From the NCBI GenBank assembly GCA_007133445.1, contig SLMR01000358.1, positions 1-7,095 of the forward strand: DNA of 7,095 nucleotides, read 5' to 3'. Made by a program: the position numbers and the translations under genes. Positions 6,646 to 7,095 of this stretch are shown here, piece after piece (positions within the stretch are counted from its first letter, which is position 1; the number at the start of each line of letters is the position of its first letter). This DNA is from Aquisalimonas sp. (GTDB taxonomy: Bacteria > Pseudomonadota > Gammaproteobacteria > Nitrococcales > Aquisalimonadaceae). The notes beneath the pieces were generated by a model. It did not search any database and was not told the DNA's origin. It saw nothing but the letters and a program-made list of their open reading frames with translations.

Positions 6646-6721
6646 GGGGCTGTAGCTCAGTTGGGAGAGCGCGACATTCGCATTGTCGAGGTCAGGGGTT
6701 CGATTCCCCTCAGCTCCACCA
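6646..6721 (+). tRNA. tRNA-Ala (anticodon CGC)
   Basis: A complete 76-nt cloverleaf reads as acceptor 6646-6652 with 6711-6717, D arm 6655-6670, anticodon stem CGACA/TGTCG (6672-6676, 6684-6688), variable loop 6689-6693 and T arm 6694-6710. The anticodon loop TTCGCAT puts CGC at 6679-6681, which reads the alanine codon GCG. The acceptor stem has the G3-U70 wobble pair (6648 with 6715), the alanine identity element. Discriminator A73 is followed by an encoded CCA (6719-6721). A CGC-anticodon alanine tRNA fits a genome that uses GCG heavily. Confidence 0.97.
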
Positions 6722-6777
6722 CCTCATGTCACGCCACGTCATTCTGAATCAATCACTTAGGGGGTTCAGGGTGACGA

Positions 6778-6804
6778 GGCGTTGCCTTATGTAACGCCCC
6801 TTTT
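6778..6804 (+). terminator. Intrinsic terminator after tRNA-Ala
   Basis: The stem GGCGTTGC (6778-6785) pairs with GTAACGCC (6791-6798), including one G-U pair, around a 5-nt loop. It is followed by CCTTTT (6799-6804). It lies 56 bp after the tRNA 3' end and is well placed to end a monocistronic tRNA transcript. Confidence 0.65.
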
Positions 6805-7095
6805 CGCAGGATTTCCGCAGGGTCTACACAGGCCTCGTGCGAACCCTGCCGCGCACTGGCTACCGCCATTGTTTGGCCACGCCGGACGGATCGGTCGGAA
6901 CATTGGCTTCCCACCCTCGGTCGCCGCGATACCAAGAAATCAACGCGCCTACGCCCCGTCTCGACTGGGGATATCGTTGCCTAGCCAAGAGCAGGTTTGG
7001 CCAAGTACGACCCTGAGCGGCCATCCGCCCCCTCCGATTTCGTGGTCTGCTTACGGAAAACGGACTGCATCCCGTATTGCACTTATCAGGAGTTG
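6805..7095. other. Unassigned stretch with two weak open frames at the right edge
   Basis: I recognise no gene here. Two frames run off the right edge. On the plus strand a frame is open from a TTG at 6997 (beginning MAKYDPERPSAPSDF if TTG starts it) to the last base; its third positions are GC-rich (about 25 of 33), as in a real gene of this genome, but its ribosome site is poor. On the minus strand a frame enters from the edge and stops at 6860-6862 (about 77 codons), with many rare-type codons (AGA, AGG, CGA, GTA), so it looks less like a native gene. The final bases include AGGAG (7088-7092), which could be the ribosome site of a gene starting just outside the window. Short repeats are also present: arms GCAGGGT/ACCCTGC at 6817-6823 and 6843-6849, a tandem CGCAGG (6805-6810, 6816-6821) and a TTGGCCAA palindrome at 6997-7004. 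Confidence 0.3.

Noticed and set aside
6753..6935. A 60-codon minus-strand frame after the tRNA
   Set aside because: It runs through the tRNA terminator hairpin, has no recognisable domain and no ribosome site that I can see.

Overview
The window is GC-rich bacterial chromosomal DNA. It carries closely packed metabolic and transport genes plus one tRNA gene. GC-rich third codon positions, an azlCD pair, a Blc-type lipocalin, an nnrS gene with an FNR-type box and a tRNA with encoded CCA all fit a proteobacterium. A gammaproteobacterium, possibly a halophilic or haloalkaliphilic one, is my best guess; the taxon is inference. No IS element, CRISPR array, phage module or defence cluster is visible.

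Layout. (1) Positions 1-1527 (+) hold a class I adenylate-forming acyl-CoA synthetase, cut by the left edge. (2) A minus-strand pair converges on it: an unrecognised 96-residue His/Cys-containing protein (1548-1838) and a Blc-type lipocalin lipoprotein (2000-2536). (3) Divergent from the lipocalin across about 73 bp is azlC-azlD (2610-3661), two translationally coupled subunits of a branched-chain amino acid exporter. (4) A DASS/SLC13 family dicarboxylate transporter follows (3753-5216). (5) An nnrS gene follows (5307-6494), with a convincing FNR/DNR-type promoter. (6) A tRNA-Ala(CGC) with its own promoter and terminator lies at 6646-6721. (7) The last 290 bases hold nothing I can identify, only two weak open frames running off the right edge.

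How the genes relate. azlC and azlD clearly work together. The other genes look like independent units: acyl-CoA metabolism, envelope lipoprotein, solute export, C4-dicarboxylate uptake and nitric-oxide-related physiology. The best regulatory signal is a TTG-N8-CAA box centred exactly 41.5 bp upstream of the start predicted from a TAATAT -10 element ahead of nnrS. This is the classic class II FNR-family geometry and suggests induction by low oxygen or nitric oxide. I see no undescribed multi-gene system here. The less explained parts are the 96-residue protein with its operator-like upstream repeat, and the unassigned stretch after the tRNA.
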